From assembly GCA_030430575.1 (NCBI GenBank), contig JAUIKF010000030.1:1-64000 (forward strand): DNA of 64,000 nucleotides. The letters are read 5' to 3'. The notes under the pieces are model-generated. The model was not told where the DNA came from and did not search any database. It saw nothing but the letters and a program-made list of their open reading frames with translations. This DNA is from Bacteroidia bacterium. GTDB lineage: Bacteria > Bacteroidota > Bacteroidia > J057. Numbering within the stretch: the first letter of the stretch is position 1; the number at the start of each line of letters is the position of its first letter. The translations under genes were made by a program, and so were the position numbers. Positions 48,595 to 58,037 of the stretch are shown here, in pieces.

Positions 48595-49173
48595 ATGTCA
48601 CAGTTTCTATACGAAGTCGAGCCGTATTACGGTTGGTTGCCGTTTTACAGCCATGATAAGGACCCTTTTTCGCCCTACCATAAAGTAGAACACAATCTTT
48701 TTTACCTGGATCGTACCATGAATAATATTCCCGTACATCCGCTATGGGATACCATTGGGTCCGAGAGTCTTTTGGTGAAAATCCTTTTTGCTGATTATCA
48801 GACAGGGTATGCGGTGGTGGAGTTGTTTGGGGAGTGGAACGATCTGTTTGAAAATGATTACAAACTCTTGGCGGAGCGCTGTTTGACCTATTTGATTGAT
48901 CAGGGCATCCAGCGATTTATCTTCATCTGCGAAAATGTATTTCACATTTATCTCGAATCAGACGACTACTACGAAGCCCTCCAAGAGGAGCTAGAAGGAG
49001 GATGGATTTCTCTGATCCGCCCGCGGGACCGAGTCCTGGAAGAGATGCAGGATTACCAGGTTGACCATTACTTCTATCATAGCCCGATCTTGGATGAAGT
49101 GCCTTGGCGCAAGCTGAAGCCTTTTCAGTTATATGCCATGGTCGAGGCCAGAATGGGGAAAGTGTTGGAGTAA
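48595..49173 (+). CDS. Conserved hypothetical protein
   Basis: A 192-residue cytosolic protein with no signal or membrane segment. Acidic and aromatic residues are frequent (EVEPYYGWLPFYSHDKDPF, LESDDYYEALQEELEGG). Conserved in style with uncharacterised Bacteroidota proteins, but no domain was recognised. It starts just before dnaN in the same direction, separated by a 240-base repeat tract, so an operon is not likely. Confidence 0.65.
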   Translation: MSQFLYEVEPYYGWLPFYSHDKDPFSPYHKVEHNLFYLDRTMNNIPVHPLWDTIGSESLLVKILFADYQTGYAVVELFGEWNDLFENDYKLLAERCLTYLIDQGIQRFIFICENVFHIYLESDDYYEALQEELEGGWISLIRPRDRVLEEMQDYQVDHYFYHSPILDEVPWRKLKPFQLYAMVEARMGKVLE

Positions 49174-49180
49174 GAAGAAA

Positions 49181-49368
49181 TTTTGAATGGAGAATGGTGA
49201 ATTTTGAATGGAGGATGAAGAAATTTTGAATGGATCATCATTTTGATAAGTGGCTGAAAATCAGCTTCCTATTTAAAACCCAACCCTTCGACAGACTCAG
49301 GGCAAGCATTCAATCATTCAAAATTCACCATTCAATTATTCAAAATTCAACATTCAATCATTCAAAAT
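49181..49368. repeat. TTCAAAATT-family long inverted tract
   Basis: Left side repeats GAATTTTGAATGGAG and GGTGAATTTTGAATG; right side repeats ATTCAATCATTCAAAATTC and CATTCAATTATTCAAAATT as complements, and a CCTTCGACAGACTCAGGGC word lies near 49284. Part of the family at 47402 and 52203. Confidence 0.6.
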
Positions 49369-49414
49369 TACTGCTATAGCTTTTCATCAAGCAGAAAGAT
49401 GTGTAATTTTGAGT

Positions 49415-50548
49415 ATGAATTTTATTATATCTTCATCTACCCTTTCCAAACAATTGGCCCGCATTGCTGGCGCCATTCCGTCACGCTCGTTTTTGCCCAT
49501 TATTGAGAACTTCCTGTTTGAGATTTCGGACAATACCCTCACCATTTCAGCTACCAATTTGGAAACCTCCATGCAGACGCGGATTCCCGTGGAAGCTCGT
49601 GGAGAAGACCTCCAGGTAGCTATCCCGTCCAAGATTCTCTTAGACATATTAAAAGCCCTGCCTGAGCAGCCTGTGACCTTTATCATTAATGAAGATAATT
49701 TCACCATAGAGATCAGCTCGGACAACGGAAAATACAAGATCAGTGGAGAAAATGGGGAAGACTTTCCTGCCATTCCCAAACCCGAAGGTACAGACGCCAT
49801 TCAGATTCCTTTGCATGTGATGCTCAAGGCGATTAATAAGACACTTTTTGCTGCGTCTACAGATGAAGATAAAGCTGCCCTCAACGGCATCTATTTTGAC
49901 CTGGGAGAGCATGGGGCTACCTTCGTGGCTACCGATGCGCATCGCCTCGTGCGGTACCGCAGGGTGGATGTGACGGTGGATAACCCCACCACCTTTATCG
50001 TGCCCCAAAAGGCCCTCAATTTGCTTAAAGGTTCCCTCGATGCATCCTCCAATAAGGACCTCGTCATTCACTATAATGACAACAATGCCTTCTTCCAAGG
50101 AGAAGACTTGTTGCTCGTATGTCGCCTGATCGACCAGAAATACCCAGACTACGAGAATGTCATCCCTACGCAGAACCCTAGCCGCCTGTTTATCAACAAA
50201 ACAGAACTCATGGGCACCCTGCGTCGCGTCAATATATTTGCCAACCGCAGTACGCACCAAGTACGCTTCAGCATTCGTGGAGACGAATTAGAAATCTCCT
50301 GCGAAGACCCCGACTTCGCCAATGAAGCCAAGGAAACCTTGAAGTGTCACTTCGAAGGAGAGGACATCGACATTGGATTTAATGCCTCACTACTCATAGA
50401 TGTGATCTCCAACCTCAGCACAGAAAGCGCTGTCATGGAGCTTTCAGAACCTAGCCGGGCGAGCATCATCCTCCCCAATGACCATGAAGAAGGAGAAAAT
50501 ATCCTGATGCTAATCATGCCTATCATGCTGAATTCTTATGCCGTGTAG
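49415..50548 (+). CDS. dnaN: DNA polymerase III beta subunit (sliding clamp)
   Basis: A 377-residue clamp with the normal three-domain length. The N-terminus MNFIISSSTLSKQLARIAG, the ATDAHRLVRYR motif near 170, and the C-terminal NILMLIMPIMLNSYAV (the position of the ligand-cleft MPMR motif) are typical. The ring encircles DNA and tethers DNA polymerase and repair enzymes. An ATG at 49415 is used; a TTG two codons earlier was rejected. Here dnaN is separate from dnaA, as in many Bacteroidota. Confidence 0.96.
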   Translation: MNFIISSSTLSKQLARIAGAIPSRSFLPIIENFLFEISDNTLTISATNLETSMQTRIPVEARGEDLQVAIPSKILLDILKALPEQPVTFIINEDNFTIEISSDNGKYKISGENGEDFPAIPKPEGTDAIQIPLHVMLKAINKTLFAASTDEDKAALNGIYFDLGEHGATFVATDAHRLVRYRRVDVTVDNPTTFIVPQKALNLLKGSLDASSNKDLVIHYNDNNAFFQGEDLLLVCRLIDQKYPDYENVIPTQNPSRLFINKTELMGTLRRVNIFANRSTHQVRFSIRGDELEISCEDPDFANEAKETLKCHFEGEDIDIGFNASLLIDVISNLSTESAVMELSEPSRASIILPNDHEEGENILMLIMPIMLNSYAV

Positions 50549-50669
50549 AAGAATTATTGATTTACTGATTCTTGATTATTGATTGAAAAATAGTTGTATT
50601 TCATTGACAATCAGTGATTTTGGAATAGTTTTTTATTAATAATCAGTCAATCATTCAATTAATAATTTC

Positions 50670-52187
50670 TTGTTCAGACTTCTCCAACATATCCCCTTCA
50701 CTGTCCATGCCCTGGTCCTGCTGCTGACAGTCCTACTGCGATTGCCGGTATTTTTCTTGGATTATTTTCAAGCGGATGAATCGCTTTACCTCTTGTGTGC
50801 CCAGAAACTCGCAGCAGGCGGAGAGATTTATCAGGATGCCTGGATAGGCGGCTCACCGATGATGGTGTGGCTATACAGTTTGTTTGTGGACGTTTTTGGA
50901 GACAGTGCCTTGACAGTCATCCGGATCGTGACCATCTTTTATTTGTACTTCACGGTCATTTATTTTCAGGGAATGCTCTTTGCCTATAAGGTATTTCAGA
51001 AAAATGAATTTGCAGCTGCTATTTTTCTGGTCCTATTGCTTTGCACCCCTTGGCACTTTCAAGAACTGAATACAGGCCTGATGATGATCTGGCCTTTCAC
51101 TTTTTCCTTCCACGTCATCATCCGCCTGACGATAGAAAAACGCCGCAACTTTCGGCGATTATTTCAAGCAGGTCTTCTGTTGATGACTTGTTTCTTGATT
51201 GACTATGCGGCGGTGACCTTCTTCCTAGGGATCATGATCGCCTATTTGTCTATCAGACAAGCCAAGACTGATGAGTTTTTTACGTTGATTTTAGGCGCAT
51301 CTGTTGGGCTGGTGGTCTTTCTGCTATTATTACACTTCAAAGGCCTCATCCTCGAATATTGGGATTTGGGACTGCGCCATTACTTCAGAACCTTCTTTTT
51401 GGATGAAAGCAGCAGGTACGCCTATTCTCCATTGCAAGTAGTTCTCAACTTCTTGCTGAGCTGGAGCCCAGTCATGTTGCTAGGGATATTTGGGTTTATC
51501 CATTATCGCTTGCGGATTTACTCCTACCTGATCGTCATCCGACAGGTAGAGCAGACGATGCTTCTATGGCTCATCTGTGCTGGGATGATTCTGATCTTCT
51601 CAGGATGGAAAATCGGCTACCATGACCTGATTCTCTTTGCGCCGCCTTTTGCCTTTTATGGGGCCAAAGCGTGGTATTTCAAGATGAAACCCTTGATCAG
51701 GCTAATTGTGGTTCTGATGCTAATAGGCCCAACAAGCTTCATGTATATAGAATGGGTGGGATTAAAAATGCCTCAGTCATTTGGGTTATGGTCCGCTGAA
51801 GGGATGGGACAAAAACTGGGTATCCAGAGTGTGCAAAATCGGGATGACAGGATCTTAAAGGAATACCTTAAAAAGATGGATCCTGTCCCCCAAAAAGCAT
51901 GGATCATGGAACAGAATCCTGCTCGCTATCATCGCCTGGGCCTTGCCTGCGCTACGCGCTATACCGATTATGGCGTTGTCAAACGAAAATTCTCCTACCT
52001 TTCAGGTCGTGCCCCCGGCTATGTCGGCCAAGAACCCGACGCAGAGATATTCGCCCAATTTCAGGACGATATGCCTGACGTGGTGATAGACCCTTCGGGG
52101 AAATTTGAACTGCTACAACAGCGCTTCCCGTCGCTGCTGGGGCATTTCCAGGCCGAGCAGGTAGGTCGGTATAAGGTGTGGCAGTAG
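50670..52187 (+). CDS. Membrane glycosyltransferase, GT39-like
   Basis: A 505-residue integral membrane protein with about ten hydrophobic segments. The first loop after helix one has YFQADESLYLLCAQKLAAGG and YQDAWIGGSPMMVW, the acidic D-E motif of ArnT/PMT-type (GT39 and relatives) transferases that use polyprenyl-phosphate sugars. A soluble C-terminal part of about 130 residues follows the last helix. The sugar and acceptor are unknown. The start is a TTG, because no ATG lies in a reasonable place upstream. Confidence 0.75.
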   Translation: MFRLLQHIPFTVHALVLLLTVLLRLPVFFLDYFQADESLYLLCAQKLAAGGEIYQDAWIGGSPMMVWLYSLFVDVFGDSALTVIRIVTIFYLYFTVIYFQGMLFAYKVFQKNEFAAAIFLVLLLCTPWHFQELNTGLMMIWPFTFSFHVIIRLTIEKRRNFRRLFQAGLLLMTCFLIDYAAVTFFLGIMIAYLSIRQAKTDEFFTLILGASVGLVVFLLLLHFKGLILEYWDLGLRHYFRTFFLDESSRYAYSPLQVVLNFLLSWSPVMLLGIFGFIHYRLRIYSYLIVIRQVEQTMLLWLICAGMILIFSGWKIGYHDLILFAPPFAFYGAKAWYFKMKPLIRLIVVLMLIGPTSFMYIEWVGLKMPQSFGLWSAEGMGQKLGIQSVQNRDDRILKEYLKKMDPVPQKAWIMEQNPARYHRLGLACATRYTDYGVVKRKFSYLSGRAPGYVGQEPDAEIFAQFQDDMPDVVIDPSGKFELLQQRFPSLLGHFQAEQVGRYKVWQ

Positions 52188-52202
52188 GGTAGTCAATAGG
52201 AA

Positions 52203-52279
52203 AAATTTTGAATGATTGAATGTTGAATTTTGAATGGGAAATACACTTTTATTCAAAATTCTCTCATTCAACATTCAAA
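52203..52279. terminator. TTCAAAATT-family inverted tract
   Basis: GAATGATTGAATGTTGAATTT and ATTCAACATTCAAAATT are complements. It lies between convergent genes and is a member of the 47402 family. Confidence 0.55.
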
Positions 52280-52280
52280 A

Positions 52281-52949
52281 TTAATCCTTCTCCTTCATCT
52301 TCTCCATATGCGTCCTATATAACATTTCCATAGGAACCACCTTTTTAGTCCGAACATCATGTGACTCCGCTTCCATGAACAAAGGGGGCTGAAAATGAAT
52401 CCCTTTGTCCCCCGAGGTAGCTTTGAGGTCTTTTTCCCATCCTAACCACTCGATCCCATCATAGAAGATATCCAGATCTCCCATAAAAGCCCACATCAGA
52501 AAATCGGTATAGCTCATTTCCAGGTTTTCCCAACTTAGGGTCAAGGGATCGAAATAATAGATCTGCCCAATAATCCCTCCCCAAGCGCCATTATTCAGGG
52601 CAAAAAGGCCTCCCAAGACGTCATCGCCGATGAGCAGATAAGGAGGGCGTTCTCCATATTCGCTAAAGGTTTTGCCCTTATTCCACTCCGGAAGACTTCT
52701 CTTTAGGTATTTACTTCCTGATCCGAGAATCCTGATCCAGCCACCGCCAATCAGTATTCCGCCACTTTTGTAAATGACAGATCCCATCGTTGATTTAGTG
52801 CTCACTTGGGCATGATACAAGGCTTTTTTTGCAGCTTCTTTGCTCAAAATTGGCAAAATTCGGACAGAATTGCTCGCTGCACGTGCCCAGTCGTTGACCT
52901 GTCTCCAGGTAGCTTTTTCTTGATGTATAAGTTCTCCAATAGGACGCAT
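52281..52949 (-). CDS. DUF2625 family protein
   Basis: A 222-residue soluble protein. Marks are NSVRILPILSKEAAKKAL near the start, GGWIRILGSGS, and IGDDVLGGLFALNNGAWGG with the later YFDPLTLSWENLE. These match the DUF2625 family, whose members are in many bacteria without known function. It has no signal peptide. The gene is alone, with an inverted repeat region before it. Confidence 0.8.
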   Translation of the reverse strand: MRPIGELIHQEKATWRQVNDWARAASNSVRILPILSKEAAKKALYHAQVSTKSTMGSVIYKSGGILIGGGWIRILGSGSKYLKRSLPEWNKGKTFSEYGERPPYLLIGDDVLGGLFALNNGAWGGIIGQIYYFDPLTLSWENLEMSYTDFLMWAFMGDLDIFYDGIEWLGWEKDLKATSGDKGIHFQPPLFMEAESHDVRTKKVVPMEMLYRTHMEKMKEKD

Positions 52950-52999
52950 AAGGGGAAATGATAGGATGATAGAATGAGAAAATGATAGAATGTTTTAGA

Positions 53000-53203
53000 T
53001 CGCTTCGCTACGAGACCGTTCGTCGCGGAGCTCCTCACTGCGAGAACCGAGACCGCTCGAAGACTCGCTATGAGACAAGAGACAACTACTAATAACTCTG
53101 CTTTTAGTCTCGCAGCGAGGTGAGTCTTCGAACCGAGCGATCTCGCAGTGAGCCCTTCAGGGCGAACGATCTCGCCTCTCGCAGCGACCGAAGGGAGCGG
53201 TCT
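53000..53203. repeat. GC-rich inverted repeat between two minus-strand genes
   Basis: Words TCACTGCGAGA, CCGAGACCGCTCGAAGACTC and ATGAGAC on the left are imperfect complements of CTCGCAGCGAGGTGAGTCTT, CCGAGCGATCTCGCAGTGAG on the right. A terminator-like hairpin or a dispersed repeat; no gene was recognised. Confidence 0.6.
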
Positions 53204-55195
53204 CTACTCAAAAATCGCATCATACAACACCTGGTGCATGCGCGGGCGAAGGTTGAGCTGATAAAGTTTTTTATTGTCTCTCGTAGGGTGCACACGATTT
53301 GAAAGAAAAATAAAGATCAACTCCTCGGCTGGATCTATCCAGAAAAAGGTCCCTGTATAGCCCGAATGGCCATAACTTGCCTCGCTGGCGGCTTCGGCCA
53401 CATAGCCATCCGCCTTGTTTTCCAACATCGGCTTGTCAAATCCCAAGCCCCGACGATTGTCGTCATCGGCGAAATGGCGACTGGTGAATGCTTGAAGGGT
53501 AGTATCACTGATAAATCGTTCGCCCCCATAAGTGCCGCCCCACAGATACATCTGCAAGAGCTTCGCCAGGTCATTGGCATTGCCAAAGAGGCCGGCGTTG
53601 CCAGAAAGGCCGCCCAGCATAGCCGACGCCTCGTCATGGACCACACCCTGAAGGAGCATGTTCCGAAAAAACGTGTCTACCTCCGTCGGGACGATCTGCT
53701 CACGAGGAAATCGCCTCAGCGGAGTGAAGGTCAGGCGAGGAGCCCCGAGTCGGTCGTATACATGGGTTCGTAAATAGTTCTCATAGCTTTTGCCCGAAAG
53801 CCGCTCAATGATGGCAGGATATAGCAAAAAGGACAAACCGGCATATTGATAAGTCATAGTAGGATCGACGGGAGACTTTTTGACCTGCTTATACATCTTC
53901 TTGGTATACTTGCTATTGAGGTACATGCCAGGCTTTAAGGCAATCGAATATTTGGCTGAAGAATCAGATCGAATAACAGAAGGCTTAAAACTGCCGTCTT
54001 TCTTCTTTTCGTTTTGATAAAAATTGATGTAAGGCTTCAGCCCCGCCCGATGAGAAAGCACTTCTCGCACCGTCATGTCTCTTTTATCCTTTTTCTTAAA
54101 ATCTGGCCAATACAGCGAAAAGGGCGCATCGAGGTCAAATTTTCCCTGATCATGCAATTGCATCAGCGCAGGCAGCGGCGCTGTGACCTTGGTGACAGAA
54201 GCTAAGTCATAGAGATCATTTAGCTGGACTGCACGCTTTTTCTCATAGGTATGGTGCCCAAATGCCTTGTGAAAAACCACTTTCCCTTTTCTGGCGACCA
54301 GTACCTGGCATCCTGGAAAAGCTGCCGAGTCAAGGCCCTCTTGGATTACGGCTGTGAGTTCATTGGTGAGGTACAGCTCGTCCATGTCTGCTGCGTCAGG
54401 TACGTCGTAGGTGAGGCGCTGCCCTCCTGCGGTCTTGACGCCTATGCCTTCCCTGAACCGGGGATCAGCCGATACGGGAAGCCGTCCGCCCACACCCAAT
54501 CCGCCAAAGAGCACTTGTGCCGCCAATTGCTGTTGCGTGTAGTCGTCCTGATGGGCAATCAGTATAGCATCTGCCTGATGGATTTCCTTGAAATGCATCA
54601 GCGTAAGGGGATCGAGGAAAAGAGAAAGAATGGTGTTAGGCCTCACAGAAAGGCTATCTACCAATCCTGTGAGCAGTTCGCCATAGGGATTGTTATAAGA
54701 AGGTTTGGCACCTGCTTGATGAAGTCCTACAATGAGCAGGGAGCCTTCGGGAATCTGGGCTTTTGCCGCTTCGATGGCTATTCTGTCAGCTGTAAGAGGA
54801 AGTGAAACCGTTGGGATGGAATGGTACAAATTTAAGGTCTCTTCAAAGAAATTAGGGCCATGCACGCCGATGGACAGTAAGGTGATTTGCTGCTTTTCAA
54901 GGTGCTGAATGGGTACCACAGCATTGACATTGCCTAGCAGGACAAATCCTGCTTTGCGAAGTTCCCTCGGCAACTGAGTAGGCTGGTTAAAAAAACGTCT
55001 ATCTAGGCTAGGGCGGGCCGCATACATGATGGAAGGCGCAAGGTATTCTTCGCTATGCAGCACTTTGGTGATGCTATCATACCACGCCCATGAACTGCCC
55101 CTTTGCCCAAATACATCTGTCGAAAAAACACATGTGAATAGACCTGCCCAAAACAGGAAGATAAGGTTACCCTTTATGAATGATCGGATTAACAT
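53204..55195 (-). CDS. Exported beta-lactamase-like serine hydrolase with GH3 C-terminal domain
   Basis: A 663-residue exported protein. After the signal peptide comes a GH3 C-terminal-like domain (about 60-250) including GSLLIVGLHQAG and AQVLFGGLGVGGRLPVS, then a class C beta-lactamase fold from about 275, with SVTK (about 331) as the SxxK motif, YQYAGLSF as the second motif and a C-terminal GHSGYTG region. Related Bacteroidota proteins of about 1000 residues have a full GH3 N-acetylglucosaminidase (NagZ-like) barrel in front; that barrel is missing here. It may cleave cell wall peptides or esters. The start is set by the signal peptide. Confidence 0.82.
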   Translation of the reverse strand: MLIRSFIKGNLIFLFWAGLFTCVFSTDVFGQRGSSWAWYDSITKVLHSEEYLAPSIMYAARPSLDRRFFNQPTQLPRELRKAGFVLLGNVNAVVPIQHLEKQQITLLSIGVHGPNFFEETLNLYHSIPTVSLPLTADRIAIEAAKAQIPEGSLLIVGLHQAGAKPSYNNPYGELLTGLVDSLSVRPNTILSLFLDPLTLMHFKEIHQADAILIAHQDDYTQQQLAAQVLFGGLGVGGRLPVSADPRFREGIGVKTAGGQRLTYDVPDAADMDELYLTNELTAVIQEGLDSAAFPGCQVLVARKGKVVFHKAFGHHTYEKKRAVQLNDLYDLASVTKVTAPLPALMQLHDQGKFDLDAPFSLYWPDFKKKDKRDMTVREVLSHRAGLKPYINFYQNEKKKDGSFKPSVIRSDSSAKYSIALKPGMYLNSKYTKKMYKQVKKSPVDPTMTYQYAGLSFLLYPAIIERLSGKSYENYLRTHVYDRLGAPRLTFTPLRRFPREQIVPTEVDTFFRNMLLQGVVHDEASAMLGGLSGNAGLFGNANDLAKLLQMYLWGGTYGGERFISDTTLQAFTSRHFADDDNRRGLGFDKPMLENKADGYVAEAASEASYGHSGYTGTFFWIDPAEELIFIFLSNRVHPTRDNKKLYQLNLRPRMHQVLYDAIFE

Positions 55196-55285
55196 GCCTA
55201 AGGAAGGAATCAAAATAAAATGAATTTGTAGTTTGCGGGCCAAAGGTAAAAAAGAATTGCGAAGCAAATGGAGAAGTTCAAAGGT

Positions 55286-55312
55286 TCAAAAAGGTTCAGG
55301 GTTCAGGGTTCA
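55286..55312. repeat. Reverse-strand CCCTGAA heptads
   Basis: GGTTCAGGGTTCAGGGTTCA on the plus strand is the complement of CCCTGAA heptads. It lies between divergent genes. Confidence 0.7.
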
Positions 55313-55383
55313 GTGAAAAGGGATAATGATGTAGAACATATGAAATGACTTGCCCGCATTTTGAACGTTATAGGCCTGCAACC

Positions 55384-55418
55384 TCTTGAACCTAGAACAT
55401 AAAACATAAAACCTAGAA
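55384..55418 (+). repeat. Heptad leader before NagX-like gene
   Basis: Five in-phase heptads read TCTTGAA, CCTAGAA, CATAAAA, CATAAAA and CCTAGAA. They end 8 bases before the start codon at 55427. The middle words are identical to those before the methyltransferase gene at 25218. Confidence 0.75.
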
Positions 55419-55426
55419 CTTTTCTT

Positions 55427-56740
55427 ATGAACCACCGCCTCATCTCCCTGGACGTATTTCGTGGCGCGACGATCGCCGCCATGATCCTCGTCAACAACCC
55501 TGGTTCCTGGTCACATCTGTATAGCCCACTGGGTCACGCGTCCTGGCATGGCTGTACGCCCACCGATCTGGTTTTCCCCTTTTTCCTGTTTATTGTGGGG
55601 GTGGCCATCGCATTGGCCCTTCCGCGGCTCTTAGAAAAAGGCAAAACCCAAGGGCAAATCTTTCGGAAGATCAGCATTCGGACAGTGGTCCTTTTTGGGT
55701 TGGGGGTCTTCATGGCTGGCTTTCCTTACTTCGGCGCAGCCGAAGGGCTGAGCGGCGGCAGGGAAGTGCTTTACCTAACGTTGATGACCCTCTTTGTCGT
55801 TGGCTTGCTGGTAATGAAAGGCTTGGAACAAAAGCATTTGGCCAGTCCGCAGACGGAGAAGAGTGCCCGCATCGTGAAATGGACCCTGGTCCTGCTGACA
55901 GTAGGCATCATTGCCACAGGATTTGGCCATTTTGATGTGAGCCGCTTGCGCATCCCCGGCGTGCTGCAGCGCATCGCTTTGGTGTATTTTGTCTGTTGCC
56001 TCCTATTCTTGAAAACCAACTGGAAAGTGCAATTGTATGCGCTAGGGGGCATTTTGGTGGGGTATTGGCTGCTGATGGGCCTGCCTGTTCCTGGGATCGG
56101 CCCTGCTGACCTTGACGTCAAAGACGCCAATATCGCTTGCTGGCTGGACCGCGTCTTGCTGGGCAATCATCGCTGGAGCCAAGCCTTGGACTGGGGCGAT
56201 CCAGAAGGCTTGCTGAGTACTTTGCCTGCCATCGGGACAGGCTTGATCGGCATGCTCTGCGGCCAATGGCTCGCTACTGATCGGCCCCAAGCGGACAAAG
56301 TCGCTTGGATGATGGTAGCTGGCTGCTTCAGCATCGTTTTAGGGCTATTCTGGGGAATGGGATTCCCGATCAATAAGGCCTTATGGACGAGTTCTTATGT
56401 TCTCTACACAGGTGGAATTGCCCTTTTGGGCCTTGCCTGCTGCTACTGGATCATAGATGTGAAGGGGTATAATCAGTGGACGCCGCCCTTTATGGCGTAT
56501 GGGGCCAATGCCATTACGGTATTTGTGCTTTCTGGGCTGATAGCCAAGACGGTTTGGATGATCAAAATGCCAGGGGCAGATGGAAAAACCATTTCCTTCA
56601 AGGCATGGTTTATGGAACATGTGTTTAATGGCTGGCTTTCGCCTGTGAATGCTTCGTTGGCTGGGGCTGTGACCACAGTTTTGCTGTTTTGGCTGGCTGC
56701 TTGGGTCCTGTATAAGCGGCAGATTTTTATTAAGGTATAA
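55427..56740 (+). CDS. NagX/MurT-like multi-spanning membrane protein (COG4299, DUF5009)
   Basis: A 437-residue integral membrane protein with about ten to twelve hydrophobic segments. It opens with RLISLDVFRGATIAAMILVN and has HGCTPTDLVFPFFLFIVGVA, the typical head of the heparan-alpha-glucosaminide N-acetyltransferase-like family. Relatives in Bacteroidota have been linked to amino-sugar uptake (NagX; MurT of Tannerella forsythia, from memory). It lies between a cell-wall hydrolase and MurQ, so MurNAc transport or modification is plausible. The heptad leader upstream replaces a ribosome binding site. Confidence 0.8.
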   Translation: MNHRLISLDVFRGATIAAMILVNNPGSWSHLYSPLGHASWHGCTPTDLVFPFFLFIVGVAIALALPRLLEKGKTQGQIFRKISIRTVVLFGLGVFMAGFPYFGAAEGLSGGREVLYLTLMTLFVVGLLVMKGLEQKHLASPQTEKSARIVKWTLVLLTVGIIATGFGHFDVSRLRIPGVLQRIALVYFVCCLLFLKTNWKVQLYALGGILVGYWLLMGLPVPGIGPADLDVKDANIACWLDRVLLGNHRWSQALDWGDPEGLLSTLPAIGTGLIGMLCGQWLATDRPQADKVAWMMVAGCFSIVLGLFWGMGFPINKALWTSSYVLYTGGIALLGLACCYWIIDVKGYNQWTPPFMAYGANAITVFVLSGLIAKTVWMIKMPGADGKTISFKAWFMEHVFNGWLSPVNASLAGAVTTVLLFWLAAWVLYKRQIFIKV

Positions 56741-56845
56741 TGTAAAATAGAGATTCAGTGGATTGCAATCAGAAAAGACCAGAAAAATTGGTGTCTTTTA
56801 TAAGTCATTGACACTTATGAAGCGTCAACATCCAACAGCAAAGCT

Positions 56846-56923
56846 GTCATGCTGAGCTCGCGAAGCATCTTATGATGGCCTTGAAATAGAAAAACGTAAG
56901 ATGCTTCGCGAGCTCAGCATGAC
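56846..56923. repeat. MITE-like hairpin with 27-bp perfect arms
   Basis: Arms 56846-56872 (beginning GTCATGCTGAGC) and 56897-56923 are exact complements with a 24-base loop. Outer words (AACAGCAAAGCTGTCAT from 56834) match the repeat at 1077. Confidence 0.9.
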
Positions 56924-57029
56924 AATAAAAATTGGGAATAAACTGTCAACTACTTTTGTCAGGTATAAAGGGATATTACTACCATAGTAGTCGTCGGGCT
57001 TTACTAAAGAATTCAGGTTAAGATGAAAT

Positions 57030-58037
57030 TTAAAGCTTAAGAAATGTAGTAGAAAAACCTGATTTTTTTCGATCATCAAATATTCTAATGTAATAAATAC
57101 CAGGAGATAGTTTTTCAACATTAATTTCATTGTTATTTAGTAGTCCTGATACGATTTGGCTACCATATTGCTGATAAATAACATACTTTACCAAGTGTTT
57201 GTAATCGCCATCGAGCTTGACAACATCTTTAACTGGGTTTGGAAAAAGTTGAAAAGAATTCTCCATTTTCTGATTAACATTCTGCATACTGGTTGTTTTT
57301 AAATTTTGAATCTCCACATCTGAAAGCGGTCGATTAAATATTTTTACTTCATCAATTTTTCCATTTAAATAATATGGAAAATTAGGATTGCTCATTCTTC
57401 CAAGTAGCAAATTTTTTGAATTATTGGTAAGTGTATCTGAATGCGAATCTTGACTAAGCCCTTTAAGTACACCGTCTATATAAAGTTTTAATTTTACTCC
57501 ATCATAGACTCCCACTATATGATACCATTTATTTAATTTGATAGTGTCGGCTATGGCTGAGATGTTAACTGCAAGTCGTTTTCCCGAAAAGTTGACTGCA
57601 AATCCGAAAAACCAATATTGTCCAACAGTAGCACATTCTCCATCGTCATCTTGATATGTAAGTGAATAATGTCCAACCTCATTATCACTCCCTTTTCCTA
57701 GAATATAATTCGCCTGACATGGTCCTGTATAAAACCCTTTCGGATAAACGCAAGTGCTTATGGTAAATTGACTATCCAAATGAATATTGAGGCAATCTGA
57801 AATTTCAACATAATCATCAACTCCATCAAATTCCAATGCTGAATTTGGATGCATATTTTGATCTGTAGTGGGCAATGCCCCATTTACACTTCCATTATTG
57901 CAGCGATTGTTGGGTTCAATTGCATTTCCATTTAAAGGATAATGAACAAGGAGTCCTGTCTGAGATTGACCAGAGCAAAAGATAAAAACTCCTAAGCTGA
58001 TAAGAATCAAAGATTTTACATTTAATTTACTTGCCAT
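57030..58037 (-). CDS. LamG-domain T9SS protein
   Basis: A 335-residue exported protein. Signal peptide (SLILISLGVFIFCSGQSQ), a LamG/concanavalin module (about 25-240) with FDGVDDYVEIS, YHIVGVYDGVKLKLYIDGV and KIDEVKIFNRPLSDVE, and a T9SS sorting domain (LFPNPVKDVVKLDG, LSPGIYYIRIF). It probably binds sugar polymers at the cell surface. The sorting domain has no palindromic mini-element. Codon use is AT-rich compared with neighbours. Confidence 0.85.
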   Translation of the reverse strand: MASKLNVKSLILISLGVFIFCSGQSQTGLLVHYPLNGNAIEPNNRCNNGSVNGALPTTDQNMHPNSALEFDGVDDYVEISDCLNIHLDSQFTISTCVYPKGFYTGPCQANYILGKGSDNEVGHYSLTYQDDDGECATVGQYWFFGFAVNFSGKRLAVNISAIADTIKLNKWYHIVGVYDGVKLKLYIDGVLKGLSQDSHSDTLTNNSKNLLLGRMSNPNFPYYLNGKIDEVKIFNRPLSDVEIQNLKTTSMQNVNQKMENSFQLFPNPVKDVVKLDGDYKHLVKYVIYQQYGSQIVSGLLNNNEINVEKLSPGIYYIRIFDDRKKSGFSTTFLKL

